Of a stretch of 64,000 nt of DNA, positions 1 to 7,622 are shown piece by piece. The notes beneath the pieces are model-generated. The model worked only from the letters and a program-made list of their open reading frames with translations, was not told the origin of the DNA and did not search any database. Both the position numbers and the translations under genes were made by a program. How positions within the stretch are numbered: the stretch's first letter is position 1; every line of letters starts with the position of its first letter. This stretch comes from Zoogloea sp. 1C4 (GTDB taxonomy: Bacteria > Pseudomonadota > Gammaproteobacteria > Burkholderiales > Rhodocyclaceae): positions 1-64,000 of the forward strand of contig NZ_SSXU01000012.1 in assembly GCF_009469605.1 (NCBI RefSeq), written 5' to 3'.

Positions 1-502
1 GTGGCCCAAGGGCGGGTACGGCATCCCGCCGCTCAACCTGAGGTGCCCCCCAGGTATGCAGTCCCGGCCCCGCACAAAGACCTGAAAACGACCGGTTCCG
101 CACATCAACACAATACAAGGTCGGGTTCCAGGTGCTGGCCAGGGTCAGGTCGAAGACCTGGTGGTAGATACCCGCCGTCACCCCCGACGGGAAGCCGACG
201 AAAGTCGGCACCTGGGTCGCGACCCCCGCGGTCCCGGTCATCGCCACCGGCGTGCAGCAGTGGATGTGGGACGCCGTCACGTTGCCCGTCAGCCCGCCGA
301 AACTCACGTCCAGCGTCATCGTGAGCGCCGTCGTATCCACCAGAAGTGTTGCAGCGCCAAAACCCGCCGACGCGTTGGGCGGCGCCTCGGCTGCGCCGCT
401 CAGGATCGTCGAGTAACTCACCAGCGAGGCACCGGCCAGCGGCGCAGACAAGGCCAGGACACCGGCCACCCCACAACGAACAGCGTTCTGCAACAAGGAC
501 AT
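1..502 (-). pseudogene. CHRD-domain secreted protein, 5' part, apparently interrupted
   Basis: The minus frame opening at ATG 502 begins with a signal peptide (MSLLQNAVRCGVAGVLAL, then ALA-type cleavage region). It continues as a CHRD domain: SYSTILSGAAEAPPNAS, a beta-rich stretch, the characteristic SHIHCC motif near residue 78, and GIYHQVFDLTLASTWNP near residue 123. CHRD proteins are extracytoplasmic, often with a PEP-CTERM tail; their function is poorly known. After WNP (around base 118-130) the expected conserved end of the domain (an NIHT..PGGEIRG-like block) is missing and the frame continues as unrelated sequence to the window edge. A transposon insertion or other rearrangement near base 117 would explain this. 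The frame is still open at base 1, so the true end is unseen. The family call is fairly sure; the disruption is judged from memory of the family. Confidence 0.6.
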
Positions 503-743
503 GGCAACTCTCCCGGGGGAAATCAAGACGTTTGGGTAGGACGCAGCGCAATTCACCGAATCGCGAATGAAACGCAGCCGCGTTCTCTTTTTGTAGCACA
601 TCGAACCCCATCGCGCCCCCGTTACAACTGAACATGGCCTTACATTTGGGCTGACAACCCGCGCCAGGGGCCGGCGTTATTCGCTGCAAGGGCAGGCAAT
701 CACGCCGCCCGGACCAAAACGTCATCCCTCAGGAGAACATCTC

Positions 744-1097
744 ATGCTGAACAAGATCATCGCCCTTGCCATCACCGCCGGCTTTGCCACTGTCTCCTTC
801 GCCCAGACCCCGGCCGCTCCGGCCCAGGCCGCGCCCGCCGCCAAGGCCGCCGTCGCCGCCGCTACCGAGAAGAAGGTCGAAGCCGTCAAGGCCGAAGTCG
901 CCAAGCCGACCGAACCCGCCAAGGTCGAGCCCGCTCCCGCCGCCGCCACGCCGGCCAAGGCTGAAGCACCGAAGGCCGTGAAGAAGGTCCACAAGACCGC
1001 GAAGACTGCCAAGCAGGCCGCGAGGAAGGCCGAAGCCGCACCGGCCGCCGCCGCTGCCGCCACCCCGGCTGCTGCACCTGCCGCCGGCGCCAAGTAA
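744..1097 (+). CDS. Small secreted Ala/Lys/Pro-rich protein, 117 aa
   Basis: This protein has a clear signal peptide (MLNKIIALAITAGFATVSFAQ, cleavage after SFA). The rest is low-complexity, made of Ala, Pro, Lys, Glu and Val with AKAAV/KAEV/KTAKTAK patterns, resembling histone-H1-like or TolA-like tails. A good ribosome site (AGGAG, seven bases before ATG) supports the start. The mature protein is strongly basic and has no cysteine. Similar small lysine/alanine-rich periplasmic proteins are common in betaproteobacteria without an assigned role. It stands alone and is followed by a strong hairpin. Function unknown. Confidence 0.75.
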   Translation: MLNKIIALAITAGFATVSFAQTPAAPAQAAPAAKAAVAAATEKKVEAVKAEVAKPTEPAKVEPAPAAATPAKAEAPKAVKKVHKTAKTAKQAARKAEAAPAAAAAATPAAAPAAGAK

Positions 1098-1120
1098 GCC
1101 AGCCAGATCGCCCAGCCTCA

Positions 1121-1154
1121 CGGGGCGTGTTCCGGGAAACCGGGGCACGCCCCG
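1121..1154 (+). terminator. Hairpin after the Ala/Lys-rich gene
   Basis: CGGGGCGTG (1121-1129) pairs perfectly with CACGCCCCG (1146-1154), with an inner CCGG/CCGG step. It lies 24 bases after the stop codon. There is no T-run, so factor-assisted or weak termination is possible. Confidence 0.6.
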
Positions 1155-1221
1155 CGGTGCGTTTACCGCCCACCAGCGACGCAAGGCGCCCGATCCATTC
1201 AAGCTGCCCGCAAGGCGTACA

Positions 1222-1280
1222 TGAGAATTGTTCTCGTTTACTTTATTCTCGCCACGGCCTATATTGAGAATCATTCTCAA
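1222..1280 (+). promoter_or_regulatory. Tandem Fur boxes
   Basis: Two 7-1-7 inverted repeats lie just before the next operon. TGAGAATTGTTCTCG (1222-1236) is near-perfect and TGAGAATCATTCTCA (1265-1279) is a perfect dyad. Both match the known Fur consensus built from GAGAAT/ATTCTC arms. The second lies 20 bases before the start codon, where bound Fe-Fur would block transcription. Confidence 0.85.
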
Positions 1281-1299
1281 CTAAAAGGAGAGTGATCCG

Positions 1300-1530
1300 A
1301 TGGAACCCCGCCTCGCATCCGCCCCGCCCGCCAGCCTGTGGGCCGGCGCCCTCAGCGCCGTGCTGAGCTACGACGAAACCGGCTGCCCCCACGCCTCCCG
1401 CCGCGCCGCCGATCTCCTCGCCCGCCTTGCCGACTTTCCCGACACCGACCGCGACCTGCGCGACCTCTGCGAGCGCGCCAGCCAGCGCCTCGACCGCAGC
1501 CCGGAGAAGCCCCATGTGCCGCAACGCTGA
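1300..1530 (+). CDS. Small hypothetical protein of the Fur-controlled operon, 76 aa
   Basis: A 76-residue, helix-rich soluble protein (MEPRLASAPPASLWAGALSAV) without signal peptide or membrane segment. AAGGAGAG seven bases upstream is a strong ribosome site. It overlaps the following DUF2325 gene by 17 bases, so translation is probably coupled. Its position directly behind two Fur boxes means expression is expected when iron is scarce. I do not recognise a family. The two cysteines (one in GCPH) do not form an obvious metal site. Confidence 0.7.
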   Translation: MEPRLASAPPASLWAGALSAVLSYDETGCPHASRRAADLLARLADFPDTDRDLRDLCERASQRLDRSPEKPHVPQR

Positions 1531-2803
1531 ACGCCTGCCACCCGGCGCCGCCGTGTTCGCCGAGCCGCCCGCGCCTATCAAGCCCGACACGCCCCGCGCT
1601 CGCCCGCGCCTGTGGACCCTCGACCCCCAGCACCACTGCCCGATCATCGGCACCTGCCTGCCCCTGGGCGACCTGCAGCGCATCGCCAAACGCTGCCATT
1701 TCGCCGCCCGCCCGGACGACGACTTCGCCCTGCACGTGGAAGCCGTGAGCCACGCCCGCAGCCGCAACCCGGCCTCCGAAGCCATCCAGCGCCACCTCGA
1801 CGCCCGCTACCGGCTGGCCGTGGCCCGCTTCGCGCGCTTCAAGACCGACGCCGAGCTTCGTGACGAATGGCTGGCCTGCTTGGCCCGGGGCGAGGTGGCC
1901 GGCCCCCTTTGGGCGCTGTGCACCCACCGGATGGCCTCCGCCGAAACCCTGCAGGCGGCCTACCAGCGCGTGCACATGCTGTCCCACCAGGTGGGCGCCG
2001 GGCTCGCGGCCGACACCCGGCGGCTCGCCCAGCTCGAAAAGGAAAACACCGAACTGCGCTCCGGCCTCAAGCGCGAACTCACAGCCCTGCGCCGCCAGCT
2101 CGCCGCCGCCGAATCAGCCCTCATGGAGCGCGACGCCGCCCGCACCGAGGCTGCCGAGCTGAAGAAGCGCCTTCAACGCTTCGAATCCGGTCAGGTGATG
2201 GTCGATCTGGGCCGCCGGCTGATGAGCCTGCAGGGCGCCACCGAAGACCTCGCCAGCGCCACCCGGCGCATCTACACCCTGGAAAGCACCCTCAAGGACG
2301 CCCACCAGGAGAGCATCCGCCTCGCCGCCGAGCGGGATACCGCCCTATCCGAGCGCAACGCTCTCGAAGCCATCCTGCAGGCCAGCCTGCCCGCGGTGGA
2401 GGACGCCGACACCGAAGCCGTGTGCACCCGTGCCGGCAGCGACGACTGCGCCGGCTGCCCCCAGGCCACCAGCGAGCGCTGCATCCTCTACGTGGGCGGC
2501 CGCGCCGCGCTGATCGCCCAGTACCGCCAGCTCGCCGGTCGGCTCGGCATCAAGCTGATCCACCACGACGGCGGCCTGGAGGAATCCCTCTCGCGCCTGC
2601 CCGACCTCATCAACGGCGCCGACGCGGTGCTGTGCCCCACCGACCACATCAGCCACAACGCCTACTACCACGTGAAGAGCCACTGCAAGCGCATCGGCCG
2701 GCCGTGCCTGTTCTACAAGGGCGCAGGCGTATCCGGCTTTGCGGCGGCGGTGGCGCGGGTCAATCGGGGGGAATACAGCGTTGCCGGTCAGGACGAGGCC
2801 TGA
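1514..2803 (+). CDS. DUF2325-domain protein with four-cysteine cluster, 429 aa
   Basis: The start is ATG 1514 (GGAGA seven bases upstream), not further 5'. Residues about 160-300 form a long coiled coil rich in Ala, Arg, Glu and Leu. The C-terminal ~100 residues are a DUF2325 domain (CILYVGGRAALIAQY, then GLEESLSRLPDLI, then ADAVLCPTDHISHNAYYHVK and GRPCLFYKGAGVSGF). Just before it lies a symmetric cysteine cluster, Cys304-x7-Cys312-x2-Cys315-x7-Cys323, that could hold a metal or an iron-sulphur cluster. DUF2325 proteins have no established biochemical role. The Fur boxes upstream tie this one to iron limitation; a part in iron sensing or sparing is inference. Confidence 0.8.
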   Translation: MCRNAERLPPGAAVFAEPPAPIKPDTPRARPRLWTLDPQHHCPIIGTCLPLGDLQRIAKRCHFAARPDDDFALHVEAVSHARSRNPASEAIQRHLDARYRLAVARFARFKTDAELRDEWLACLARGEVAGPLWALCTHRMASAETLQAAYQRVHMLSHQVGAGLAADTRRLAQLEKENTELRSGLKRELTALRRQLAAAESALMERDAARTEAAELKKRLQRFESGQVMVDLGRRLMSLQGATEDLASATRRIYTLESTLKDAHQESIRLAAERDTALSERNALEAILQASLPAVEDADTEAVCTRAGSDDCAGCPQATSERCILYVGGRAALIAQYRQLAGRLGIKLIHHDGGLEESLSRLPDLINGADAVLCPTDHISHNAYYHVKSHCKRIGRPCLFYKGAGVSGFAAAVARVNRGEYSVAGQDEA

Positions 2804-2808
2804 GCCAA

Positions 2809-4044
2809 TCAGGTCACCGGCTGCAGCCGGCCCGCCCGCGAGAGCGGGATGAAACTCAACGCCTGGGCCGCCAGCAGCAGCACGAAGGCCACCACCAGCG
2901 CCGTGGCGGCGCTCATCCCGCCGCCGCCGCGCAGGCCATCCACCAGCCCGCCCAGCCCCCACTGCACGCCAAACGCGCCGACGAAGGCCACCAGGTTGAT
3001 GCAGGTCGTCACCCGGCCCGCGAGGCGCAGCGGAAAGTAACCCGCCAGCACGCCGTACATCTGCGCGCCGGTGGCCGACACCACGCCCAGCAGGCACCAC
3101 AGCGCCAGGGTCGGGCCCACCTGCGCGATGATCAGCGCCTCCACCACCATGCTCGCGAAGAGCCCGATCTGCATCAGCCGCAGGGGCGACACGCCGCGCG
3201 CCGCGAGGGGAATCGCCCAGGTGCCGATGGACAGCTGACCCGCCAGCATCCCCACGTTGAGCCACAGCAGGTGATCCGCCGCCAGCGCCCGGCTGTAGCC
3301 ATTCACCTCCATCAGCCAGGGCACCGCCCACAGGCCCTGGAGCGCCATGAAGCCGCCGGTGAAGAACGCCGACTGGGCCGCAAAGCCCCGGAAGGGCACC
3401 GCCGTCAGCACCTCGCCCACCCCGCGCAGGGCCTGCTGGAGATCGCCCTTCTCGTGCCCGTCGTCCCGCTCCGGCATCGCGAAGAAGATCGTCGCCGCCA
3501 CCAGCACTGCCAGCACCGCCACCACCCAGAAGGCGCCACGCCAGCCGATGAAGGGCAGGGCCGCCTCGAGGGGCGCCGAGGCCGTCACCGCCCCGAGGGC
3601 GCCGCTGGACATCACGTAGCCGGTCATCGACGCCAGCTTGTCCCGGGGAAACCACAGCGTGAACCCCTTCAGCCCCGCCATCAGGCAGGCCGACACGCCG
3701 AAGCCGATCAAACCCCGCGCGCCGGCCAGCACCGGCAGGCTGTCGCCCAGCGCGAACAGCGCCGCGCCCAGCCCGGTAAGCAGCAGGAGCAAGGCCTCGA
3801 CCCGTCGCGGCCCGTAGCGGTCGAGGGCGATCCCCACCGGGATCTGGGCGAGGGCGAAGGCAAAAAAGTAGGTGCTCGTCAGCAGCCCCAGATCGGCCGC
3901 GCCCAGGCCCAGTTCACGGGTCAGGTCGGGCGAAATCACCGCATTCACGGTGCGCATCAGGTATGAAAGGTAATAGCCCGCGGCAAAGGGCAGAAACACC
4001 CGCGTGACGAGAGAAGCCCGTGAAGGCAGGGACGACGACGACAT
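2809..4044 (-). CDS. Major facilitator superfamily transporter, 411 aa
   Basis: An MFS permease of about twelve membrane segments. The first half carries YLMRTVNAVISPDLTREL and the conserved loop 2-3 region (GIALDRYGPRRVEALLL), and the second half has matching hydrophobic helices. Length is typical (about 400-420 residues). The start at ATG 4044 (MSSSSLPSRAS) puts the first helix (VFLPFAAGYYLSYLM) near the N-terminus; the open frame extends 38 codons further but that part looks non-coding. Substrate cannot be read from the sequence. The closest feel is the nitrate/oxalate/hexuronate-type MFS group. It converges on the DUF2325 gene with a 5-base gap. Confidence 0.85.
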   Translation of the reverse strand: MSSSSLPSRASLVTRVFLPFAAGYYLSYLMRTVNAVISPDLTRELGLGAADLGLLTSTYFFAFALAQIPVGIALDRYGPRRVEALLLLLTGLGAALFALGDSLPVLAGARGLIGFGVSACLMAGLKGFTLWFPRDKLASMTGYVMSSGALGAVTASAPLEAALPFIGWRGAFWVVAVLAVLVAATIFFAMPERDDGHEKGDLQQALRGVGEVLTAVPFRGFAAQSAFFTGGFMALQGLWAVPWLMEVNGYSRALAADHLLWLNVGMLAGQLSIGTWAIPLAARGVSPLRLMQIGLFASMVVEALIIAQVGPTLALWCLLGVVSATGAQMYGVLAGYFPLRLAGRVTTCINLVAFVGAFGVQWGLGGLVDGLRGGGGMSAATALVVAFVLLLAAQALSFIPLSRAGRLQPVT

Positions 4045-4170
4045 GGACAACGACCGGCAGTTTGCGCAAGGCCGCAGCTTACCGGCCCGGCCAGCCGGCG
4101 TCTCTGCCGATGAGGGAAAGCCCCAAGTCGCCCGCCACACCGGCCTCGCGCAGGACATAAGCGATTTGAC

Positions 4171-4197
4171 TAAAGTTTACTCAAGTGCCGCCGTAAG
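4171..4197 (+). promoter_or_regulatory. Sigma-28 (FliA) promoter
   Basis: TAAAGTTT (4171-4178) is a perfect FliA -35 box. After exactly 11 bases comes GCCGTAAG (4190-4197), close to the GCCGATAA -10 box. It lies 28 bases before the CheY-like gene and indicates flagellar-regulon control of the operon. Confidence 0.85.
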
Positions 4198-4224
4198 CAC
4201 CGCAGCAGCCCCAAGGAGTGCTCC

Positions 4225-4584
4225 ATGACCGCTACCATTCTTCTCGTCGACGACAGCCGCGCTTCCCGCATGTTGTGCAGTTCGATCATCCGGAGCCTGC
4301 GTCCCGGGCTTCAGATCCTCGAGGCTGGCGACGGCAACGACGCCCTGTCTGTGCTCGCCAGCCAGCCCCCGCAGCTCGCGGTGATCGACATGAACATGCC
4401 CGGGATGTCCGGGCTCGAACTGGCCGAGAAGCTGCGCACCAGCCATCCGGACATCCGGCTCGCCCTGCTCACCGCCAACGTCCAGGAATCCATCCAGCGC
4501 CGGGCCGCCGAGCTGGGGGTGCATTTCTTCCGCAAACCGATCACCGAATCCGTCGTGGCCAGCATTCTGGGCCTGCTGGACTGA
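4225..4584 (+). CDS. CheY-like single-domain response regulator, 119 aa
   Basis: A stand-alone receiver domain. The acidic pair Asp9/Asp10, phosphoacceptor Asp55 (AVIDMNMPG), Thr83 and Lys104 (FFRKPI) are all present, so it should be phosphorylatable. A ribosome site (AAGGAG) precedes the ATG. It is first of three tightly packed genes, ahead of a CheC-type phosphatase and a PAS-GGDEF protein, downstream of a sigma-28 promoter. A natural reading is that its phosphorylation state is reset by the CheC-like partner and that the module feeds motility or c-di-GMP output. The kinase is not in this window. Confidence 0.9.
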   Translation: MTATILLVDDSRASRMLCSSIIRSLRPGLQILEAGDGNDALSVLASQPPQLAVIDMNMPGMSGLELAEKLRTSHPDIRLALLTANVQESIQRRAAELGVHFFRKPITESVVASILGLLD

Positions 4585-4588
4585 CGCC

Positions 4589-5224
4589 ATGCGCACCTTC
4601 TCCGACCTCGAGATGGATGCCCTGGCGGAAGCCTTCAACCTGTCGCTCGGCGAAGCGGCCGCCACCTTTTCGGCCATCGTCCACGAAGAGATCGAACTGT
4701 CGGTGCCCATCGTCGAGTTCATCTCCCGGGACGAGCTCACCCGCCGCCTGCAGGGCGACAAGGCCGACCAGGACCCGACCCGCCTGTGCCGCATCAACCA
4801 GAGCTTCACCGGCAGCGACGGCCTCGTCACTGACGCCCTGCTGCTCTTCCCCGAGCACGGCAGCCTCGAGATCGTCCGCCGCATGCTCGGCGACGACACG
4901 CCAATCGCTCACATCACCGAGCTCGAACAGGACGCCCTCGCCGAGATCGGCAACATCATCATCAACAGCTGCATGAGCAGCCTCGCCAACCTGTTCGGCA
5001 CCGAGCTCATCGGCTCCCTGCCCCGGGTCCAGTGCAGCGACGCCGCCCATCTGCTCGACGACAAGGCCGCGGACAACCTCATCCTCGTCGCCCGGATCGG
5101 CATGGTGATGTCGGCCCACAACCTGTCGGGCTTCGTGCTGTTCCTGATGGACGTGCCCTCGGTGGACCAGTTCATGGCCCGCGTCGCCCACCTGTTCAGG
5201 CTGCCCTCCGCGGCGCTCCAATGA
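4589..5224 (+). CDS. cheC: CheC-family CheY-P phosphatase, 211 aa
   Basis: Both CheC signature helices are present in duplicate form: D10-x3-E14-x2-N17 (DALAEAFN) and D115-x3-E119-x2-N122 (DALAEIGN). These Glu/Asn pairs are the known catalytic residues of CheC/CheX/FliY phosphatases, so both active sites look intact. Length matches CheC (about 200 aa). It sits 4 bases after the receiver gene and its stop overlaps the next ATG (ATGA). CheC is uncommon in betaproteobacteria, which usually rely on CheZ. Dephosphorylation of the upstream receiver is the simplest role. Confidence 0.85.
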   Translation: MRTFSDLEMDALAEAFNLSLGEAAATFSAIVHEEIELSVPIVEFISRDELTRRLQGDKADQDPTRLCRINQSFTGSDGLVTDALLLFPEHGSLEIVRRMLGDDTPIAHITELEQDALAEIGNIIINSCMSSLANLFGTELIGSLPRVQCSDAAHLLDDKAADNLILVARIGMVMSAHNLSGFVLFLMDVPSVDQFMARVAHLFRLPSAALQ

Positions 5225-6564
5225 ACGACGACCACCTCCTGGCCGACAGCGTCGACATCGGGCTGATCCTCCTCGACCACGACGGGCGCATCCGCCTGTG
5301 GAACCGCTGGATCGCCCAGCGCGCCACCCGCGCCGCCCACGAGGCCGAAGGCATGACCCTCACCGAGGCCTTCGGAAACCACATCGACCCGCGGCTCACC
5401 CTCGTCGTGCGCGAAGCCATCGACTTCGGCTGGACCGCCCGCCTGTCCCACGCCCTGCACCCGATGCCGCTGCCGCTTTTCCCCCCGGGCAGCGACCACA
5501 GCCAGCGCATGATGCAGGCCATCGACGTCACCCCCACCACCGACGGCACCCGCCGCATGTGCCTGCTGCAGGTGCGCGACGTGACCGAGGCGGTGCACCG
5601 GGAGGCGCTTCTCAAGCAGCAGGCCCACCAGCTGCGCAACGACCTCCAGCGTCTGTCCCGCGCCCAGGAAGAACTCCAGCGCAGCGAGATGCGCTTCCGC
5701 GAGCTCGCCCGCCAGGCCCCCGCCGGGCTGTTCGAGGCCGACGCCGAAGCCCGCTGCACCTTCCTCAACGAGCGCGGCGAGCAGCTCCTCGGCCGCGAGC
5801 TCGCCCACGTGGCCGGCAGCCCGTGGCCAAATCTCCTGCCCGCCGCCGAACAGGAGCGCATCCACGACCGCTGGCTGCTGGCCGTCAAATCCGCCACCCG
5901 CTTCTCGGAAGAATTCCGCTACATCCACCCCAGCGGCCGGCCCCTGTGGCTGCGCGCCGAGGCCGGCGCCCTGCGCGACCAGCACGGCCAGATCCGCGGC
6001 TTCATTGGCACCATCGTGGACATCACCGAGTTCCACGAACGGGCCAGCCGCAACGAGTTCCGCGCCAACCACGACAGCCTCACCGGCCAGCTCAACCGCG
6101 ACCACTTCGAGCGTCACCTGCGGGCGGCGATCTCCGGGGCGCGGGAAGTCACCGACCGCATTGCCCTGCTGTTCATCGACCTCGACGACTTCAAGGTCAT
6201 CAACGACACCCACGGTCACCAGGCCGGCGACACCGTGCTCAAGGCGGTGGCCTACCGGGTGCGCCGGGTGGTGCGCGCCGAAGACCGGGTGGCCCGCTAC
6301 GGCGGCGACGAGTTCGCGGTGCTGCTCTACGAAGCCGGCGATGACCGTTCGCTGGCGGCCATCGTCGCCAAGATCACCCACGCCGTGGCGCTGCCGATCA
6401 ACCTCGGCCACTGCCACGTGCGCATCAGCTGTTCGATCGGGCTGGCGGTGTATCCCGACGATGCGCAGGACCCGAACGGCCTGCTCAACCAGGCCGACCT
6501 GCGCATGTACGACGGCAAGCGCGGCCGGCCGGCGCGCGCCGGCCTGGCACCGCCCACCGCCTGA
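5221..6564 (+). CDS. PAS-PAS-GGDEF diguanylate cyclase, 447 aa
   Basis: Starts at ATG 5221, overlapping the CheC stop by four bases. Two PAS domains (about residues 10-125 and 165-275, the second ending GFIGTIVDITEFHER) are followed by a GGDEF domain. The active-site GGDEF is intact at residues 361-365, and an inhibitory I-site RAED lies five residues before it, so c-di-GMP synthesis with product inhibition is expected. There is no membrane segment, so the PAS domains must sense a cytoplasmic signal. With the CheY and CheC genes it links a motility-type phosphorelay to c-di-GMP. Confidence 0.9.
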   Translation: MNDDHLLADSVDIGLILLDHDGRIRLWNRWIAQRATRAAHEAEGMTLTEAFGNHIDPRLTLVVREAIDFGWTARLSHALHPMPLPLFPPGSDHSQRMMQAIDVTPTTDGTRRMCLLQVRDVTEAVHREALLKQQAHQLRNDLQRLSRAQEELQRSEMRFRELARQAPAGLFEADAEARCTFLNERGEQLLGRELAHVAGSPWPNLLPAAEQERIHDRWLLAVKSATRFSEEFRYIHPSGRPLWLRAEAGALRDQHGQIRGFIGTIVDITEFHERASRNEFRANHDSLTGQLNRDHFERHLRAAISGAREVTDRIALLFIDLDDFKVINDTHGHQAGDTVLKAVAYRVRRVVRAEDRVARYGGDEFAVLLYEAGDDRSLAAIVAKITHAVALPINLGHCHVRISCSIGLAVYPDDAQDPNGLLNQADLRMYDGKRGRPARAGLAPPTA

Positions 6565-6576
6565 GCGGCGCCGGGA

Positions 6577-7548
6577 TCAGCCCGTGACGGCCGGGCTCGG
6601 CGGGAGGGCGCAGGCCGCCCGGTATTCCGCCGCCAGACGGTCGCACAGCTCGCGCACCGGCGGCGCGTCGTGGATCGTCGCCACGCCGTGGCCGGCGCTC
6701 CACACATCCCGCCAGGCCTTGGCCTCGTCCGACAAGGCCTTCAGCTTCCCCTTGCCCACACCCTGCACCAGCTCCTCGCGCTTGTGGCCAAGCCGCTCCA
6801 GGCTCGGCCACAGGAAGTTGGCGTTGGTGCCGGAGATCGCGTCGGTGTAGACGACATCGCCCGCCGAGCTGTCGATGAGCATCTGCTTGTAGGCGTCCTG
6901 GGCGTTGGATTCGCGGGTCGCGATGAAACGCGTGCCCATGTAGGCCAGATCGGCACCGAGCACCTCGGCCGCACGCACCGTGTAGCCGTCGGAGATCGAC
7001 CCACCCAGCACCAGCGTGCCGTCCCAAAATTCGCGGATCTCCCGCACCAGGCTGAAGGCGCTCTGGGTGCCCGCGTGGCCGCCCGCGCCGGCGCCCACCG
7101 CGATGATTCCGTCCACGCCGGCGGCGATGGCCTTCTTCGCGTGATAGGCGTGGATCACGTCGGAAAACACCAGTCCGCCGTACTCATGCACTGCCTTCAC
7201 CACCTCGCCCGGGTGGCCCAGGCTGGTGATGACGAAGGGCACCTTGTGGCGGCAGATGAGCTCCAGATCAGGCGCCACCCGCGGATTGGATGCGTGGAGG
7301 ATCAGGTTGACGCCGTAGGGCGACACCGCCGCCGACGGATCGGCAGCCTTCGCGGCCGCAAGCGCGCCGGATATCTCGCCCAGCCAGGCATCAAACTGTT
7401 CGGAGGTGCGCGCATTGAGCGCCGGGAAGGTGCCCGCGACGCCGGCCTTGCAGGTCTCGATGACCAGCGACGGGCCGGAAACCAGGAACATCGGGGCAGC
7501 GATGGCGGGCAGGCGCAGGGCGCCGCGGAAAACGGACGGAATGCTCAT
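6577..7548 (-). CDS. Nitronate monooxygenase family flavoprotein, 323 aa
   Basis: A TIM-barrel FMN enzyme of the NPD/nitronate monooxygenase family: early LPAIAAPMFLVSG, then SPYGVNLILH, the GAGAGGHAGTQSAF phosphate-binding loop, LVLGGSISDGYT and LGADLAYMGTRFIAT. The family oxidises alkyl nitronates such as propionate 3-nitronate using O2, though many members have unknown substrates. Length is typical. It is 74 bases downstream of the AsmA-like gene on the same strand and may be the last gene of that unit. It ends 12 bases from the converging diguanylate cyclase gene. Confidence 0.88.
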   Translation of the reverse strand: MSIPSVFRGALRLPAIAAPMFLVSGPSLVIETCKAGVAGTFPALNARTSEQFDAWLGEISGALAAAKAADPSAAVSPYGVNLILHASNPRVAPDLELICRHKVPFVITSLGHPGEVVKAVHEYGGLVFSDVIHAYHAKKAIAAGVDGIIAVGAGAGGHAGTQSAFSLVREIREFWDGTLVLGGSISDGYTVRAAEVLGADLAYMGTRFIATRESNAQDAYKQMLIDSSAGDVVYTDAISGTNANFLWPSLERLGHKREELVQGVGKGKLKALSDEAKAWRDVWSAGHGVATIHDAPPVRELCDRLAAEYRAACALPPSPAVTG

Positions 7549-7622
7549 GAAGTCTCCTCGGTATTCTTGTGGGTGCAGCGGGGATCAAATCTAGCACCAT
7601 ACGGAGGAGTACGGAAACCGGC

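Noticed and set aside
4597-5224. Identification of the CheC-type gene as FliY/FliN
   Set aside because: It has both phosphatase motifs but lacks the C-terminal FliN switch domain.
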